DNA of 64,000 nucleotides from Chitinophaga niastensis (GCF_003014755.1 NZ_PYAW01000001.1:1736001-1800000); one strand, 5' to 3'; counted from the stretch's first letter, positions 33,551 to 42,766 are shown. The notes: generated from the letters alone by a model not told the origin. Program-made: numbers and translations.

Positions 33551-34357
33551 ATGATGATGAAACGGTTATTGACAGGTATGCTGATAGTAGGACTATTTGC
33601 ATGTAAAACAACAAAGCCGCTGGCTGAACAGGCACAACATACACAACTGGTTCCGGAAGGGCCGGCATGGGCTGCGTTGTGGCAGCAACAATCCGGTGAG
33701 TACAAGGCGTTGTGTTTGCAGGCATATCAACTGGCAGCATTACGATTGGATCAATACCTGGCAACTAAAGGAAATAAGCCACTGGCGGTGGTTACAGATA
33801 TCGATGAAACAGTGCTGGATAACAGCCCATATTCCGTACACCAGGCATTAAGCGGCAAAGGATACGATGATAAAAGCTGGATGGAATGGACTGCAAAAGT
33901 AGTTGCAGATACGGTTCCCGGCGCACCAGCTTTTTTTAAATATGCAGCATCCAAAGGCGTAAAAGTATTTTACATCACCAACAGGTTGGAAGCAGAAAGA
34001 GCAGTAACATTAAAAAACCTGCAACGTTATAATTTCCCCGATGCAGATGATCAGCACCTGTTACTGAAAACAACAACATCTGGTAAAGAATCCCGCCGTC
34101 AACAGGTACTACAACAATTTGAGATAGTGATGTTGTTTGGAGATAACCTGAGCGATTTTGCCGCCATATTTGATAAAAAACCTTTTGAAGAAAGAAATGC
34201 CGCTGCAATGCAATCCGCTGCCAGCTTCGGCAGCCGCTTTATTGTATTGCCTAATCCTATGTATGGCGACTGGGAAGGGGCGTTGTATGATTATCAATAC
34301 AAACTAAATACTCAACAAAAAGATTCTGTGTTAAAGAGTAGATTGAAGAATTATTAA
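33551..34357 (+). CDS. HAD acid phosphatase lipoprotein, e(P4)/class C type
   Basis: A 268-residue lipoprotein phosphatase, probably cleaving 5'-nucleotides or NMN at the cell envelope. The ATG at 33551 gives a lipobox (MLIVGLFAC). HAD motifs are present: VVTDIDETVLDNSPY (two catalytic Asp), the second in VFYITNRLEAER, and LLFGDNLSDFAAIF. Spacing and length match class C non-specific acid phosphatases related to Haemophilus e(P4). It is a lone gene, followed by a complex palindrome. Confidence 0.9.
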   Translation: MMMKRLLTGMLIVGLFACKTTKPLAEQAQHTQLVPEGPAWAALWQQQSGEYKALCLQAYQLAALRLDQYLATKGNKPLAVVTDIDETVLDNSPYSVHQALSGKGYDDKSWMEWTAKVVADTVPGAPAFFKYAASKGVKVFYITNRLEAERAVTLKNLQRYNFPDADDQHLLLKTTTSGKESRRQQVLQQFEIVMLFGDNLSDFAAIFDKKPFEERNAAAMQSAASFGSRFIVLPNPMYGDWEGALYDYQYKLNTQQKDSVLKSRLKNY

Positions 34358-34641
34358 CTGTGATTTTTGTGATTCATGTGATTATCCTGATGAGCAAAGA
34401 TTATATTGTCTGAACCAGGATTAAACAGATTTGAAGGATTACCCTGATGGATGCCGAAGATTGTAGCGGAGATATCCGCGTATATTTTCGGATAAAAACA
34501 ACATAACACCCATCAGGGTAATCCTTCAAATCTGTTTAATCCTGGTTCAGACAAAAGCATATCATCTTCGCCAATCTTTTTAAATCAAAAAAATAAAATC
34601 GTGGTAATCAGTGTAATCAGCCTAATCGGGAGAAAGACAAT
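34358..34641. repeat. Composite palindrome with nested 44-bp perfect inverted repeat
   Basis: The gap between convergent genes is one large hairpin. Core arms 34407-34450 and 34510-34553 are perfectly complementary over 44 bases (TGTCTGAACCAGGATTAAAC ... ACCCTGATGG). The loop holds a smaller hairpin. Outside the right arm is the right half of the family A repeat (AATCAAAAAAATAAAATCG ... CTAATCGGGAGAAAGACAAT) ending at the stop codon of the OmpA gene; the left outer half has decayed. I read it as one palindrome inserted in another. Confidence 0.75.
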
Positions 34642-36531
34642 CTACAGGCTGATAATCCGGAATACAGTGCGTCTGTTTTCTGCACGGCCTTCTTCCGTAT
34701 CATTGGTGGCAACGGGATTGGTTTTGCCATAACCCCTGGATGCAAGGCGATTCGCAGCAATACCTTTTTCAGTTAAATAGATAACAACTGCTTTTGCACG
34801 GTTTTCAGATAACAGCTGATTGTCTTTATCACTACCTACATTATCTGTATATCCGGCTATCTCAATCTTTACAGACGGATTATCCTGTAACAGGGTTACC
34901 AGCTTGTTCAACTCTATTACCGACAATGGTTTCAGACTGTATTGTTTGGTATCAAAAAAGATATTGTGCAATACAATACTTGCGTTAGCTGCCAGTGGTT
35001 GCAAGGGAATATTTTTCTCATAAGGCACACCTGGATTGTGATCTTTCAAAGAAAAATTATCAGAGTAAAAGAGATATCCTTTTTTATTTACGTGAAAAGC
35101 ATAATCTTTTCCTACAGGTAATGGTGCCAGATAATCCCCGGTGGCATTGGTTTTTACGGTAGCAATGTTATAACCACCCTGCAGATCTATCACATCTATA
35201 CTGGCAGTTAAGCGTTCATGCGTGAGCGTATCATACACATAACCTTTTACATATAATGTTTGCAGTGGTCTTGCTTCCGGGTACAGCTCAAAACTGTAGA
35301 TGTCAAGTCCGCCGCGGGTATCAGAACGATCAGATGCAAAGTAAGCTGTTTTACCATTGGCATCCACTACGAGTGAAGCATCTTCATCAATCGTGTTGAT
35401 CGGGTAGCCCAGATTGGTGGCTGGTCCCCAGCTGCCATCCGGCTGACGGCGGGAATAAAATATATCCAGTCCGCCATAACCGGGATGGCCATTAGATGCG
35501 AAATAAAGTGTTTGTCCATCAGCATGAATAAAAGGAGTGGTTTCCCGGCCACTGGTATTGATATTGGGGCCGAGCTTCTGCGGAACGCTCCACTGGCCGT
35601 TTGGCAAATGGTTGGTTACAAATATATCTGCACCGTTATCAGGTGTTTCTCTTGCAAAATAAAGTGTTTGTTTGTCTGCTGTGAGACAGGGTTGCGATTC
35701 CCAATCACGGGTATTGATCGGGGCACCAAAGTTTTTTGGAGCAGTCCATCCGTTAGGGGTTTTCTCCGAGTAATACAGGTCACAGCTGCCTTTGCCTTCC
35801 GGAAATTCGCAGCCGGTGAATACCAACATGGTACCATCTTGTGAAATGTTTTGCGCGCCTTCATTGAAAGAGGAATTAACGGGTTCGCCCATGTTTTGTG
35901 CAAGCGACCAGCCACTGCTGTCCCGGTAGGTGATATAAAAATCTTCATTGCGGTTATTTACGCGTCTGGTGAAGATGAGGGTTTTACTGTCTATAGTGAG
36001 AGAAGGAAAGTATTCCGGGTCTTTAGTATTAATGTGATCACCTAAATTTTGCGGATGGAAAGGCACTGTATGCTGACTATTACTTACCGCAAATTCATAG
36101 TTTGCTTTTAACTTTTCAGCAACAGGATTTTTTGATTTTGCAATGAAAAGATATTGATTGATTAACTGTAACGCCCCTACGAAATTTCCTGTTCCGGCCA
36201 TTGCCCGGGAATAGGATACCATTATAGGACGCAAAGCGCTGCTGTCCAGCTGTTTTAATTTATCAAAGGCGGCCACTGCTGATTTGTAGTCTTTTAATTC
36301 TACATAACATAAGCCCATTTGTCCGTATGCATCTGTAAAACCAGGCGCCGACTTTATCGCTTCCTGCAGGAAGCCGATAGCAGCCTGGCTTTGATAATTG
36401 CGAACTGCTTCCACAGCACGGTCAAAGCTGGCTTTTGCCTTTTTAGGTGCTGTTTCATAGGTAACCGTTTGGGCCTGCAACTGCAGTCCAATACAAAATA
36501 AGGTAACTAATAATAGGGCGGTTTTTCTCAT
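34642..36531 (-). CDS. OmpA-family protein with TPR and PD40 repeats
   Basis: A 629-residue envelope protein. Order: signal peptide (LLLVTLFCIGLQLQAQ), two or three TPR units (about 30-140), a run of WD40-like PD40 blades (SFNEGAQNISQDGTMLVFTG, QPCLTADKQTLYFARETPDN and similar), a CarboxypepD-like beta-sandwich (VKGYVYDTLTHERLTASIDV), and a C-terminal OmpA domain that binds peptidoglycan (IEIAGYTDNVGSDKDN, LSENRAKAVVIYL, RRTVFRI). This architecture is that of PorE-like proteins linked to type IX secretion in some Bacteroidota, but many paralogs exist, so the T9SS role is only a possibility. Flanked on both sides by family A palindromes. Confidence 0.85.
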   Translation of the reverse strand: MRKTALLLVTLFCIGLQLQAQTVTYETAPKKAKASFDRAVEAVRNYQSQAAIGFLQEAIKSAPGFTDAYGQMGLCYVELKDYKSAVAAFDKLKQLDSSALRPIMVSYSRAMAGTGNFVGALQLINQYLFIAKSKNPVAEKLKANYEFAVSNSQHTVPFHPQNLGDHINTKDPEYFPSLTIDSKTLIFTRRVNNRNEDFYITYRDSSGWSLAQNMGEPVNSSFNEGAQNISQDGTMLVFTGCEFPEGKGSCDLYYSEKTPNGWTAPKNFGAPINTRDWESQPCLTADKQTLYFARETPDNGADIFVTNHLPNGQWSVPQKLGPNINTSGRETTPFIHADGQTLYFASNGHPGYGGLDIFYSRRQPDGSWGPATNLGYPINTIDEDASLVVDANGKTAYFASDRSDTRGGLDIYSFELYPEARPLQTLYVKGYVYDTLTHERLTASIDVIDLQGGYNIATVKTNATGDYLAPLPVGKDYAFHVNKKGYLFYSDNFSLKDHNPGVPYEKNIPLQPLAANASIVLHNIFFDTKQYSLKPLSVIELNKLVTLLQDNPSVKIEIAGYTDNVGSDKDNQLLSENRAKAVVIYLTEKGIAANRLASRGYGKTNPVATNDTEEGRAENRRTVFRIISL

Positions 36532-36605
36532 AGTATATATTCGCTGATGTAATTAACGAAATTACTATGAAAAGATTACGTATTAAATGGAAAGCCTTCG
36601 GCTTT

Positions 36606-36791
36606 TGTCTTTCTCCCGATTAGACTGATGATGCTGATTTTACTGATTTTATTTTTTTGATTATAAAAAGATTAGCGGAGATCAGCGCGAATAATATTCG
36701 TTCCGATCTCCGCTAATCTTTTAAAATCTTTCAAAATCAAAAAAATAAAATCAGTAAAATCAGCATCATCAGTCTAATCGGGAGAAAGACA
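36606..36791. repeat. Family A palindrome, best copy
   Basis: Perfectly complementary 57-base arms at 36606-36662 and 36735-36791 enclose a second stem (AAAAGATTAGCGGAGATC / GATCTCCGCTAATCTTTT). Outer ends read TGTCTTTCTCCCGATTAG and CTAATCGGGAGAAAGACA. It lies between the queE stop (36795) and the upstream end of the OmpA gene. Other copies: 47763-47954, 52625-52800 and a half copy at 34560-34641. Confidence 0.9.
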
Positions 36792-36794
36792 ATT

Positions 36795-37421
36795 TCACGG
36801 TACGTTTATATACTTGTGGATCTGCAAAGACATGGTCCATTGCGGATTATCCTTGATATAATCAATGATGAGCGGTGTCATTTCTGCACTGCGTTCCCAT
36901 TCCGGTTGCAGGTAGAGTTTGCAGTGTTTGCCTGCCAGTGCAGCATATTTTTCTGCCCAGGCAAAATCAGTTTTGTTAAAGATAACCACCTTCAGTTCGT
37001 GTGCTGCTTTACAGATATCCGGTAAAGGTGCTTTAAACTTTTTGGGAGACAGGGTAATCCAGTCCCAGCTACCGCTGAGGGGAGAAGAACCGGACGTTTC
37101 TATATGTGTTTGAAAACCTTGTTTATGCAAGGTTTTTGTGAGCACATCGAGTTGATGCAGGAGTGGTTCACCACCGGTGATCACTGCTATGCGACCGGGA
37201 AACTTCGCGGCCTCCGCTACGATATCGGTTACGGGTACCTGCGGATGCTTTTCAGCATCCCAGCTATCTTTTACATCGCACCATACACAGCCAACATCAC
37301 AGCCGCCCAGCCTCACAAAATAGGCTGCCCTGCCCTGATGATAGCCTTCACCCTGAATAGTGTAAAAGCGCTCCATCACGGGGAGGGTACTGGTATTAAT
37401 ATTTGTAGTTATTACAGACAT
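36795..37421 (-). CDS. queE: 7-carboxy-7-deazaguanine synthase
   Basis: Radical SAM enzyme that converts 6-carboxytetrahydropterin to CDG on the way to queuosine or preQ0. The 208-residue protein begins the family pattern with ERFYTIQGEGYHQGRAAYFV, then the cluster motif CDVGCVWC (CX3CX2C), IAVITGGEPLLHQ and SGSWDWITLSPKKFKAP. FolE at the window start supplies the precursor pathway, but other que genes are not in view. It is 44 bases downstream of folD on the same strand, so the two are probably co-transcribed; the stop codon abuts a family A palindrome. Confidence 0.95.
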   Translation of the reverse strand: MSVITTNINTSTLPVMERFYTIQGEGYHQGRAAYFVRLGGCDVGCVWCDVKDSWDAEKHPQVPVTDIVAEAAKFPGRIAVITGGEPLLHQLDVLTKTLHKQGFQTHIETSGSSPLSGSWDWITLSPKKFKAPLPDICKAAHELKVVIFNKTDFAWAEKYAALAGKHCKLYLQPEWERSAEMTPLIIDYIKDNPQWTMSLQIHKYINVP

Positions 37422-37465
37422 GACTTACTTCACAAAGGTCCGGTTTTTTATTGCCGGAATTTCTT

Positions 37466-38353
37466 TTAGTTCATACTTCCTTTCAAACCAATAGAGGCGT
37501 GGTAGGTATTTTTCAGTAAAGCCGCAATAGTCATTGGTCCTACGCCACCGGGCACAGGAGAAATGTAACTGCATTTAGGCGCTACTTCATCAAATTTCAC
37601 ATCGCCTTTCAAACGGAAGCCACTTTTCTTAGTAGCATCTTCCACACGGTTGATACCAACATCCACAATCACAGCACCTTCTTTCACCATATCAGCGGTC
37701 ACAAAATCAGGCTTGCCAATGGCAGCGATGATGATATCCGCCTGACGGCAGATTTCCGGCAGGTTATGGGTTTGCGAGTGTGTGAGTGTTACTGTACAGT
37801 TACCTGGATTGGTATTACGGCTCAGCAAAATGCTCATCGGTGTACCCACAATATGACTGCGGCCAATCACCACCGCATGTTTGCCTTTGGTAGGTATGTT
37901 ATAATGTTCCAGCATCAGCATAATGCCGTATGGTGTAGCAGGAATGAAAGCAGGTAAACCGCTTACCATTTTACCAACATTCATTGGATGAAAACCATCT
38001 ACATCTTTGCTGGGATCAATGGTATTGATGACCAGTTCTTCGTTGATATGTTTAGGTAAAGGCAGTTGTACCAATATGCCATCTACATCCGGATTCTCAT
38101 TCAGCAATGTGATCTGATCCAACAGATGTTTTTCAGAGATTTGTGCATCAAAACGAAGTAAGGTAGAATTGTACCCGCACTCTGCACATGATTTTACTTT
38201 GGAAGCTACATAGGTTTCACTCGCCGGATTGTTACCCACCAATATGGCTGCCAGGTGAGGAACTTTTTTACCAGCGGCTTTTAATTCAGCCACCTGAATG
38301 GCTAATTGGGCCTTGATAGCCTCAGAAACTAGTTTACCGTCTAAAATTTGCAT
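37466..38353 (-). CDS. folD: Methylene-THF dehydrogenase/methenyl-THF cyclohydrolase
   Basis: Bifunctional one-carbon enzyme producing 10-formyl-THF from methylene-THF. From the ATG at 38353 ([17 protein letters not shown]) the protein is 295 residues, the standard length. Signature segments: [20 protein letters not shown] with the active-site Lys, [43 protein letters not shown] and the C-terminal [19 protein letters not shown]. An upstream start at 38419 would read through a palindrome and is unlikely. Followed by queE. Confidence 0.96.
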   Translation of the reverse strand: MQILDGKLVSEAIKAQLAIQVAELKAAGKKVPHLAAILVGNNPASETYVASKVKSCAECGYNSTLLRFDAQISEKHLLDQITLLNENPDVDGILVQLPLPKHINEELVINTIDPSKDVDGFHPMNVGKMVSGLPAFIPATPYGIMLMLEHYNIPTKGKHAVVIGRSHIVGTPMSILLSRNTNPGNCTVTLTHSQTHNLPEICRQADIIIAAIGKPDFVTADMVKEGAVIVDVGINRVEDATKKSGFRLKGDVKFDEVAPKCSYISPVPGGVGPMTIAALLKNTYHASIGLKGSMN

Positions 38354-38379
38354 GTGCAAAGGTAAGGAAAAAGGAGAAA

Positions 38380-38473
38380 TTTCACGCAAAGACACAAGGA
38401 GCAAAGGCGCAAAGATCATTTTTTAAATAAAAAAACCTTTACGCCTTTGCTCCTTTGTGTCTTTGTGTGAAAA
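38380..38473. repeat. Imperfect palindrome of CAAAGACACAAAGG type
   Basis: Arms at 38380-38414 (TTTCACGCAAAGACACAAGG, then AGCAAAGGCGCAAAG) and 38438-38473 pair with two mismatches and one bulge. This word type (cacaaaggcgcaaag) differs from families A-C and occupies part of the gap between folD and pckA. Confidence 0.7.
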
Positions 38474-38490
38474 GCTTATTCGGAAGTCCA

Positions 38491-38524
38491 GCAAAACAAG
38501 TTCCTGTGCTGGAACTTGTTTTGC
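38491..38524. terminator. Hairpin downstream of pckA
   Basis: Perfect 14-bp stem GCAAAACAAGTTCC / GGAACTTGTTTTGC around TGTGCT. It is 114 bases beyond the pckA stop on the minus strand; the intervening sequence 38525-38637 shows nothing recognisable. Confidence 0.5.
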
Positions 38525-38637
38525 TCAGGCATTGCACCTGTCAGAACTTGCGTATTGGTGGAAGTTATAAGGCAAAACTTAAATATAATTCTTCTTGTTG
38601 ATGTTAATAACAGGAAGACTCAGATCACATCGTATTA

Positions 38638-40239
38638 TCAGGCTTTTGGTGCTGCTGCCAGTATTTCGGCTTCAGCTGCTGATGCATATTTTTCAAAATT
38701 GCGGATAAACTGGGCAGCAAGGTCTTTTGATTTGGCATCATAAGCTGCCTTATCTTCCCAGGTATTGCGCGGATCCAGGATGTTGTCCGGAACGCCGGGG
38801 CAAGCATCAGGAACTGCAAATCCAAATACAGGATGTGCCTGGAAAGTAGCATTATTCAGGCCACCATTAAGTGCCGCAGCAATCATTGCACGTGTATAAC
38901 TCAGCTTAATACGGTTACCGGTGCCATAAGCACCACCAGTCCAGCCGGTATTGATCAACCATACATTTACTGCATACTTGCGCATTCTTTCACCCAGCAT
39001 CTGCGCGTACTGTGCAGGATGCAACGGCAGGAATGGTGCGCCAAAACATGCGCTGAAGGTAGATTTAGGCTCTGTAACACCCGCTTCTGTACCGGCTACT
39101 TTTGCAGTATAACCGGAAATGAACTGGTACATGGCCTGTCCCGGCGATAACTTTGATATTGGTGGTAATACACCATAAGCATCGCAGGTAAGGAAGAATA
39201 TATTCTTAGGAATGCCTCCTACAGAAGGTTCCAGGGCATTGTCAATGTATGTCAGCGGATAAGATACACGGGTATTTTCCGTAATGGTTTTATCTGCGTA
39301 ATTCACAGTATTAGTGTCGGGGAAGAACGTGATATTTTCCAGCAGCGCGCCTTTGCGTACCGCATGAAATATCTGTGGCTCTTTTTCTTCAGAGAGGTCA
39401 ATACATTTTGCATAACAACCGCCTTCAAAGTTAAATACACCGGTAGATGTCCAGCCGTGCTCATCATCACCTATCAGCTTACGTGCAGGATCTGCACTCA
39501 GCGTGGTTTTTCCGGTACCGCTCAATCCAAAGAATATAGCAGTATCGCCATCACTACCCTGGTTAGCAGAGCAGTGCATGCTCAGCACATTTTTGTTGTG
39601 TGGTAAAACATAATTCAGAATAGTGAAAACACCTTTCTTGATTTCACCGGTATAAGCGCTGCCGCCTATGATGATCATCTTTTTAGTGAAATTCACTACA
39701 GAGAAGTTCTGTTGACGGGTACCATCAGTGGCAGGATCAGCGAGACAGCCAGGAGCTTGTATCACCGTCCAGTCGGTAAGCATGTATTCCAGCTCTTCTT
39801 CAGTAGGGCGGAGGAACATATTATAAGCAAACAGACTAGACCATGGCAGTTCTGTTATTACTTTAATGTTTACCCGGAAATCCTCATCTGCACAGGCATA
39901 GCAATCACGTACCCATACATCCTTGCCGGAAAAATAGCTGGTGATTCTGCTATATAAACGATCAAAATTTGCTTCAGAAATAGGAATGTTAAAATCATTC
40001 CAGTTTACCGTATCTGCTGTGATGGCATCTTTCACGATAAACTTGTCTTTTGGAGAACGACCGGTAAATTCACCGGTGTTAACGGCCAGTGCGCCGCTGT
40101 CTGCATATACCCCTTGTTTTCTGGCAATTGTTTGCTCTGCCAGTTTCTCGGGTGAAAGTTGGTAATAAACGTTCGCTGCGTTCTCTATGCCTAATTCCCG
40201 TAAGTCAGCAACAGGATTCCTTACGCTACTCATTTGCAT
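38638..40239 (-). CDS. pckA: Phosphoenolpyruvate carboxykinase (ATP)
   Basis: Interconverts oxaloacetate and phosphoenolpyruvate with ATP, entry to gluconeogenesis. The 533-residue protein contains all family blocks: TGRSPKDKFIVKD, the kinase-1a loop GLSGTGKTTLSAD, the metal site DDEHGW with FEGGCYAKCI, RVSYPLTYIDNALEPSVGG, and the adenine-binding INTGWTGGAYGTGNRIKLSY. I start it at ATG 40239 because a well-formed promoter overlaps the more upstream ATG at 40269; ATG 40233 is also possible. Confidence 0.97.
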   Translation of the reverse strand: MQMSSVRNPVADLRELGIENAANVYYQLSPEKLAEQTIARKQGVYADSGALAVNTGEFTGRSPKDKFIVKDAITADTVNWNDFNIPISEANFDRLYSRITSYFSGKDVWVRDCYACADEDFRVNIKVITELPWSSLFAYNMFLRPTEEELEYMLTDWTVIQAPGCLADPATDGTRQQNFSVVNFTKKMIIIGGSAYTGEIKKGVFTILNYVLPHNKNVLSMHCSANQGSDGDTAIFFGLSGTGKTTLSADPARKLIGDDEHGWTSTGVFNFEGGCYAKCIDLSEEKEPQIFHAVRKGALLENITFFPDTNTVNYADKTITENTRVSYPLTYIDNALEPSVGGIPKNIFFLTCDAYGVLPPISKLSPGQAMYQFISGYTAKVAGTEAGVTEPKSTFSACFGAPFLPLHPAQYAQMLGERMRKYAVNVWLINTGWTGGAYGTGNRIKLSYTRAMIAAALNGGLNNATFQAHPVFGFAVPDACPGVPDNILDPRNTWEDKAAYDAKSKDLAAQFIRNFEKYASAAEAEILAAAPKA

Positions 40240-40266
40240 AAAAGGAAGATTGTTTTGGTGTAAAAG

Positions 40267-40295
40267 CAAAACTACCGATTTTTTGATATTGTCAA
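40267..40295 (-). promoter_or_regulatory. Promoter of pckA
   Basis: On the minus strand TTG (40295-40293) and TAGTTTTG (40274-40267) are separated by 18 bases, a good Bacteroidota promoter. Its position would place the transcript start near 40260, supporting the ATG at 40239. Confidence 0.5.
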
Positions 40296-40531
40296 ATTTT
40301 ATCGGTGTTATACCATTAAAATTTAGAAGTTTGTAGTGGTACTCGGCCGTAATTTTGCAATATCTTCAATATGTATTCATTTCCTTGTAGGATTATCAAA
40401 CATTGGATGTGTTAATATAACATTAAGTATTTGCAAGTAAGTATTAGTACGATTTTGTCATTTTATGTTGCAGATATTAACCGATTTGACAATTCAACTA
40501 CAACTGACATTTCTACATCCAAAAATTTACC

Positions 40532-40539
40532 TAGGTTTG
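40532..40539 (+). promoter_or_regulatory. Possible -7 element of pepP
   Basis: TAGGTTTG fits TAnnTTTG perfectly, 25 bases before the pepP ATG. The -33 side is T-rich without a clean TTG. The rest of the 295-base divergent gap (40296-40531) holds no recognisable gene or repeat. Confidence 0.4.
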
Positions 40540-40564
40540 AAGCCTTATTTGAAAATCAGGATAT

Positions 40565-41854
40565 ATGAAGAATCTGCCCTTGGATCCGCAGCTGTTTGTT
40601 AAGAACCGCCAGCGTTTTGTGGCTAAAATGTTGCCACAGTCTATAGCTATTATCAATTCCAACGATGAACTGCCCACCAATGGTGACGCCTTGTTTAAGT
40701 TCAAACAAAATTCTGATTTGTATTGGCTTACAGGTATTGATCAGGAAGATACAATGGTGGTATTGTTTCCGGATAATCCGGATCCGAAATACCGCGAAGT
40801 GCTGGTATTAGTGCGCCCTAACGAATTAAAAGAAAAATGGGACGGACACCGCTTACGCAAAGAGGAAGCATATGCTGTTTCCGGAATGTCTACGGTAGTG
40901 TGGCTGGATAGCCTGGACGCATTGCTTCAGCAATGGATCAACGATGCTGCCAATATCTACCTGAATTCTAACGAAAATAACCGTAAATCCAACCTGGTGC
41001 CGGTAAGAGATTACCGCTATGCGCAGGAAATGAAAGTACGTTACCCGCTGCACAATTATCTCCGCGCAGCAGTGATCTTTAAAGAATTACGGGCTGTAAA
41101 AACACCGGAAGAAATTAAGGTAATACAGGAAGCGATGGATATTACTGAAAAAGCATTCCGTCGTGTACTTAAATTTATTAAGCCCGGCGTATGGGAACAT
41201 GAAATTCATGCAGAAATTATGCATGAGTTCCTGCGCAACCGCTCTGCCGGCGAGGCTTATGGCTCTATCATTGCTTCCGGCGATCGTGCCCGCACCCTGC
41301 ATTATATCTCCAATAATCAGGAATGTAAAGATGGTGAAGTGATCCTTATGGATTTTGGTGCGGAATACGGTGGTTACAATGCGGATCTTACCCGCTCAAT
41401 ACCCGTAAATGGCAAGTTTACACCACGCCAGCGCCAGGTATATGATGCTTGTTTGCACCTGCATAACTACGCTAAATCCATCCTGCGCCCGGGTATTACC
41501 ATTGCTAAATACCATGAAATGGTAGGAGAGGAAGCAACTAAAGAATTTGTGAAACTGGGATTAATTACAGAAGAAGACGTGAAAAACCAGGATCCTGAAA
41601 CACCAGCTTACCGCAAATACCTGTACCATGGCATCTCTCACCATTTGGGAGTGGATGTACATGATCTTGGTCCTTCTTTACATCAACCAATTCCTGAAGG
41701 CGCGGTAATGACTATCGAGCCAGGAATTTATATTGAAGAAGAAAAAATGGGTATCCGCATAGAAAACAATATCTGGCTCACTGCGGCTGGCAATGTAGAT
41801 CTGATGAAGAATATTCCTATCACGGCAGATGAAATAGAAGCCCTGATGAAATAG
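40565..41854 (+). CDS. pepP: Xaa-Pro aminopeptidase (M24B)
   Basis: Cytosolic dimetal aminopeptidase removing N-terminal residues before proline. The 429 residues include the N-terminal creatinase-like domain (FKQNSDLYWLTGIDQEDTM) and the pita-bread catalytic domain with the metal ligands: the two Asp in DFGAEYGGYNADLTRSIP, His in GISHHLGVDVHD, and the two Glu in IEPGIYI and GIRIEN. The stop codon TAG lies inside the left arm of a perfect 51-bp palindrome, so the last codon pair is part of the repeat. Confidence 0.95.
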   Translation: MKNLPLDPQLFVKNRQRFVAKMLPQSIAIINSNDELPTNGDALFKFKQNSDLYWLTGIDQEDTMVVLFPDNPDPKYREVLVLVRPNELKEKWDGHRLRKEEAYAVSGMSTVVWLDSLDALLQQWINDAANIYLNSNENNRKSNLVPVRDYRYAQEMKVRYPLHNYLRAAVIFKELRAVKTPEEIKVIQEAMDITEKAFRRVLKFIKPGVWEHEIHAEIMHEFLRNRSAGEAYGSIIASGDRARTLHYISNNQECKDGEVILMDFGAEYGGYNADLTRSIPVNGKFTPRQRQVYDACLHLHNYAKSILRPGITIAKYHEMVGEEATKEFVKLGLITEEDVKNQDPETPAYRKYLYHGISHHLGVDVHDLGPSLHQPIPEGAVMTIEPGIYIEEEKMGIRIENNIWLTAAGNVDLMKNIPITADEIEALMK

Positions 41855-41968
41855 CTTTTAGCTTTTAGTATTTAGCTTTTAGTAAAAAATGCAGCGGAGA
41901 ATAAGTGTTATAACTGATCTCCGCTGCATTTTTTACTAAAAGCTAAATACTAAAAGCTAAAAGCTATT
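41850..41968. repeat. Family C palindrome with 51-bp perfect arms
   Basis: Arms 41850-41900 and 41918-41968 are perfectly complementary. They consist of AGCTTTTAG-type words followed by an inner TGCAGCGGAGA stem. The pepP stop (41852-41854) is within the left arm. Only 30 bases separate the right end from the pssA ATG. Confidence 0.9.
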
Positions 41969-41998
41969 TGTATTTTGTGTTTTTTTAAACCAATTTGA

Positions 41999-42766
41999 AT
42001 GCGACAAGTACCCAATATTATTACCCTATGTAACCTCTTTTGCGGGGCACTGGCGATTATATGCATATTACATGCGCCGGAATACCATGCAGAATTTAAC
42101 GGTACCGACTATACGGTTGTAAGCCCGGAGCCGGTTTACTGGGCCTCTGCCCTGGTAGTACTGGCCGGTATCTTCGATTTTTTTGATGGCCTGGCAGCCC
42201 GCTTGTTGCGCGTACAATCCCCTATGGGTAAGGAATTAGATTCACTGGCAGATATGGTAACGTTTGGTGTGGTACCGGGTATGATGTTATACAGACTCCT
42301 CCGCAGCGCCTACTTTCAGCAACCGGATGTGTTTGATGTATCTATTGTAAACCTGGCTCCGGCTTTACTGGTGCCTTGTTTTGCGGCTTATCGACTGGCA
42401 AAATTTAACCTGGACATCCGTCAGTCAGAAAATTTTATTGGCGTACCAACCCCGGCAGTAGCCTTGCTGGTGGCATCTTTTCCATTAATTGTACTGTTTA
42501 ATCCGTTTAATCTGGCGCATTGGTTCCAGAATATATGGGTATTATATGTGATCATTGCAGTGCTCTGTTACCTCATGGTGGCAGAGATCCCGATGATCAG
42601 CCTGAAGTTTAAAAATAAAAGCCTGGCCGACAACTGGACCCGGTTTTTACTGATTATACTTACACTGGTTGGAATACCTTTGTTGAAGTTTGCTACAGTA
42701 CCTTTGATATTCATTTGTTACGTAATATTATCAATAGTAGTTCCTCCTAAAATGCAAACAAACTAA
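41999..42766 (+). CDS. pssA: CDP-diacylglycerol-serine O-phosphatidyltransferase
   Basis: Integral-membrane enzyme making phosphatidylserine, precursor of phosphatidylethanolamine. The 255-residue protein has the CDP-alcohol phosphotransferase signature DG(x2)AR(x8)G(x3)D(x3)D in FDGLAARLLRVQSPMGKELD followed by SLAD, and about seven to eight membrane segments (first IITLCNLFCGALAIICILHA). No decarboxylase gene (psd) is adjacent. Flanked upstream by a family C and downstream by a family B palindrome. Confidence 0.94.
   Translation: MRQVPNIITLCNLFCGALAIICILHAPEYHAEFNGTDYTVVSPEPVYWASALVVLAGIFDFFDGLAARLLRVQSPMGKELDSLADMVTFGVVPGMMLYRLLRSAYFQQPDVFDVSIVNLAPALLVPCFAAYRLAKFNLDIRQSENFIGVPTPAVALLVASFPLIVLFNPFNLAHWFQNIWVLYVIIAVLCYLMVAEIPMISLKFKNKSLADNWTRFLLIILTLVGIPLLKFATVPLIFICYVILSIVVPPKMQTN

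Noticed and set aside
34358-34641. CRISPR-like or tandem direct repeats in the palindromic gaps
   Set aside because: The similar words are inverted, not direct, and there are no unique spacers of constant length.
36606-36791. Insertion sequence or transposon end
   Set aside because: No transposase gene, target-site duplication or recognised IS ends were seen; the structure is a single palindrome without internal coding sequence.
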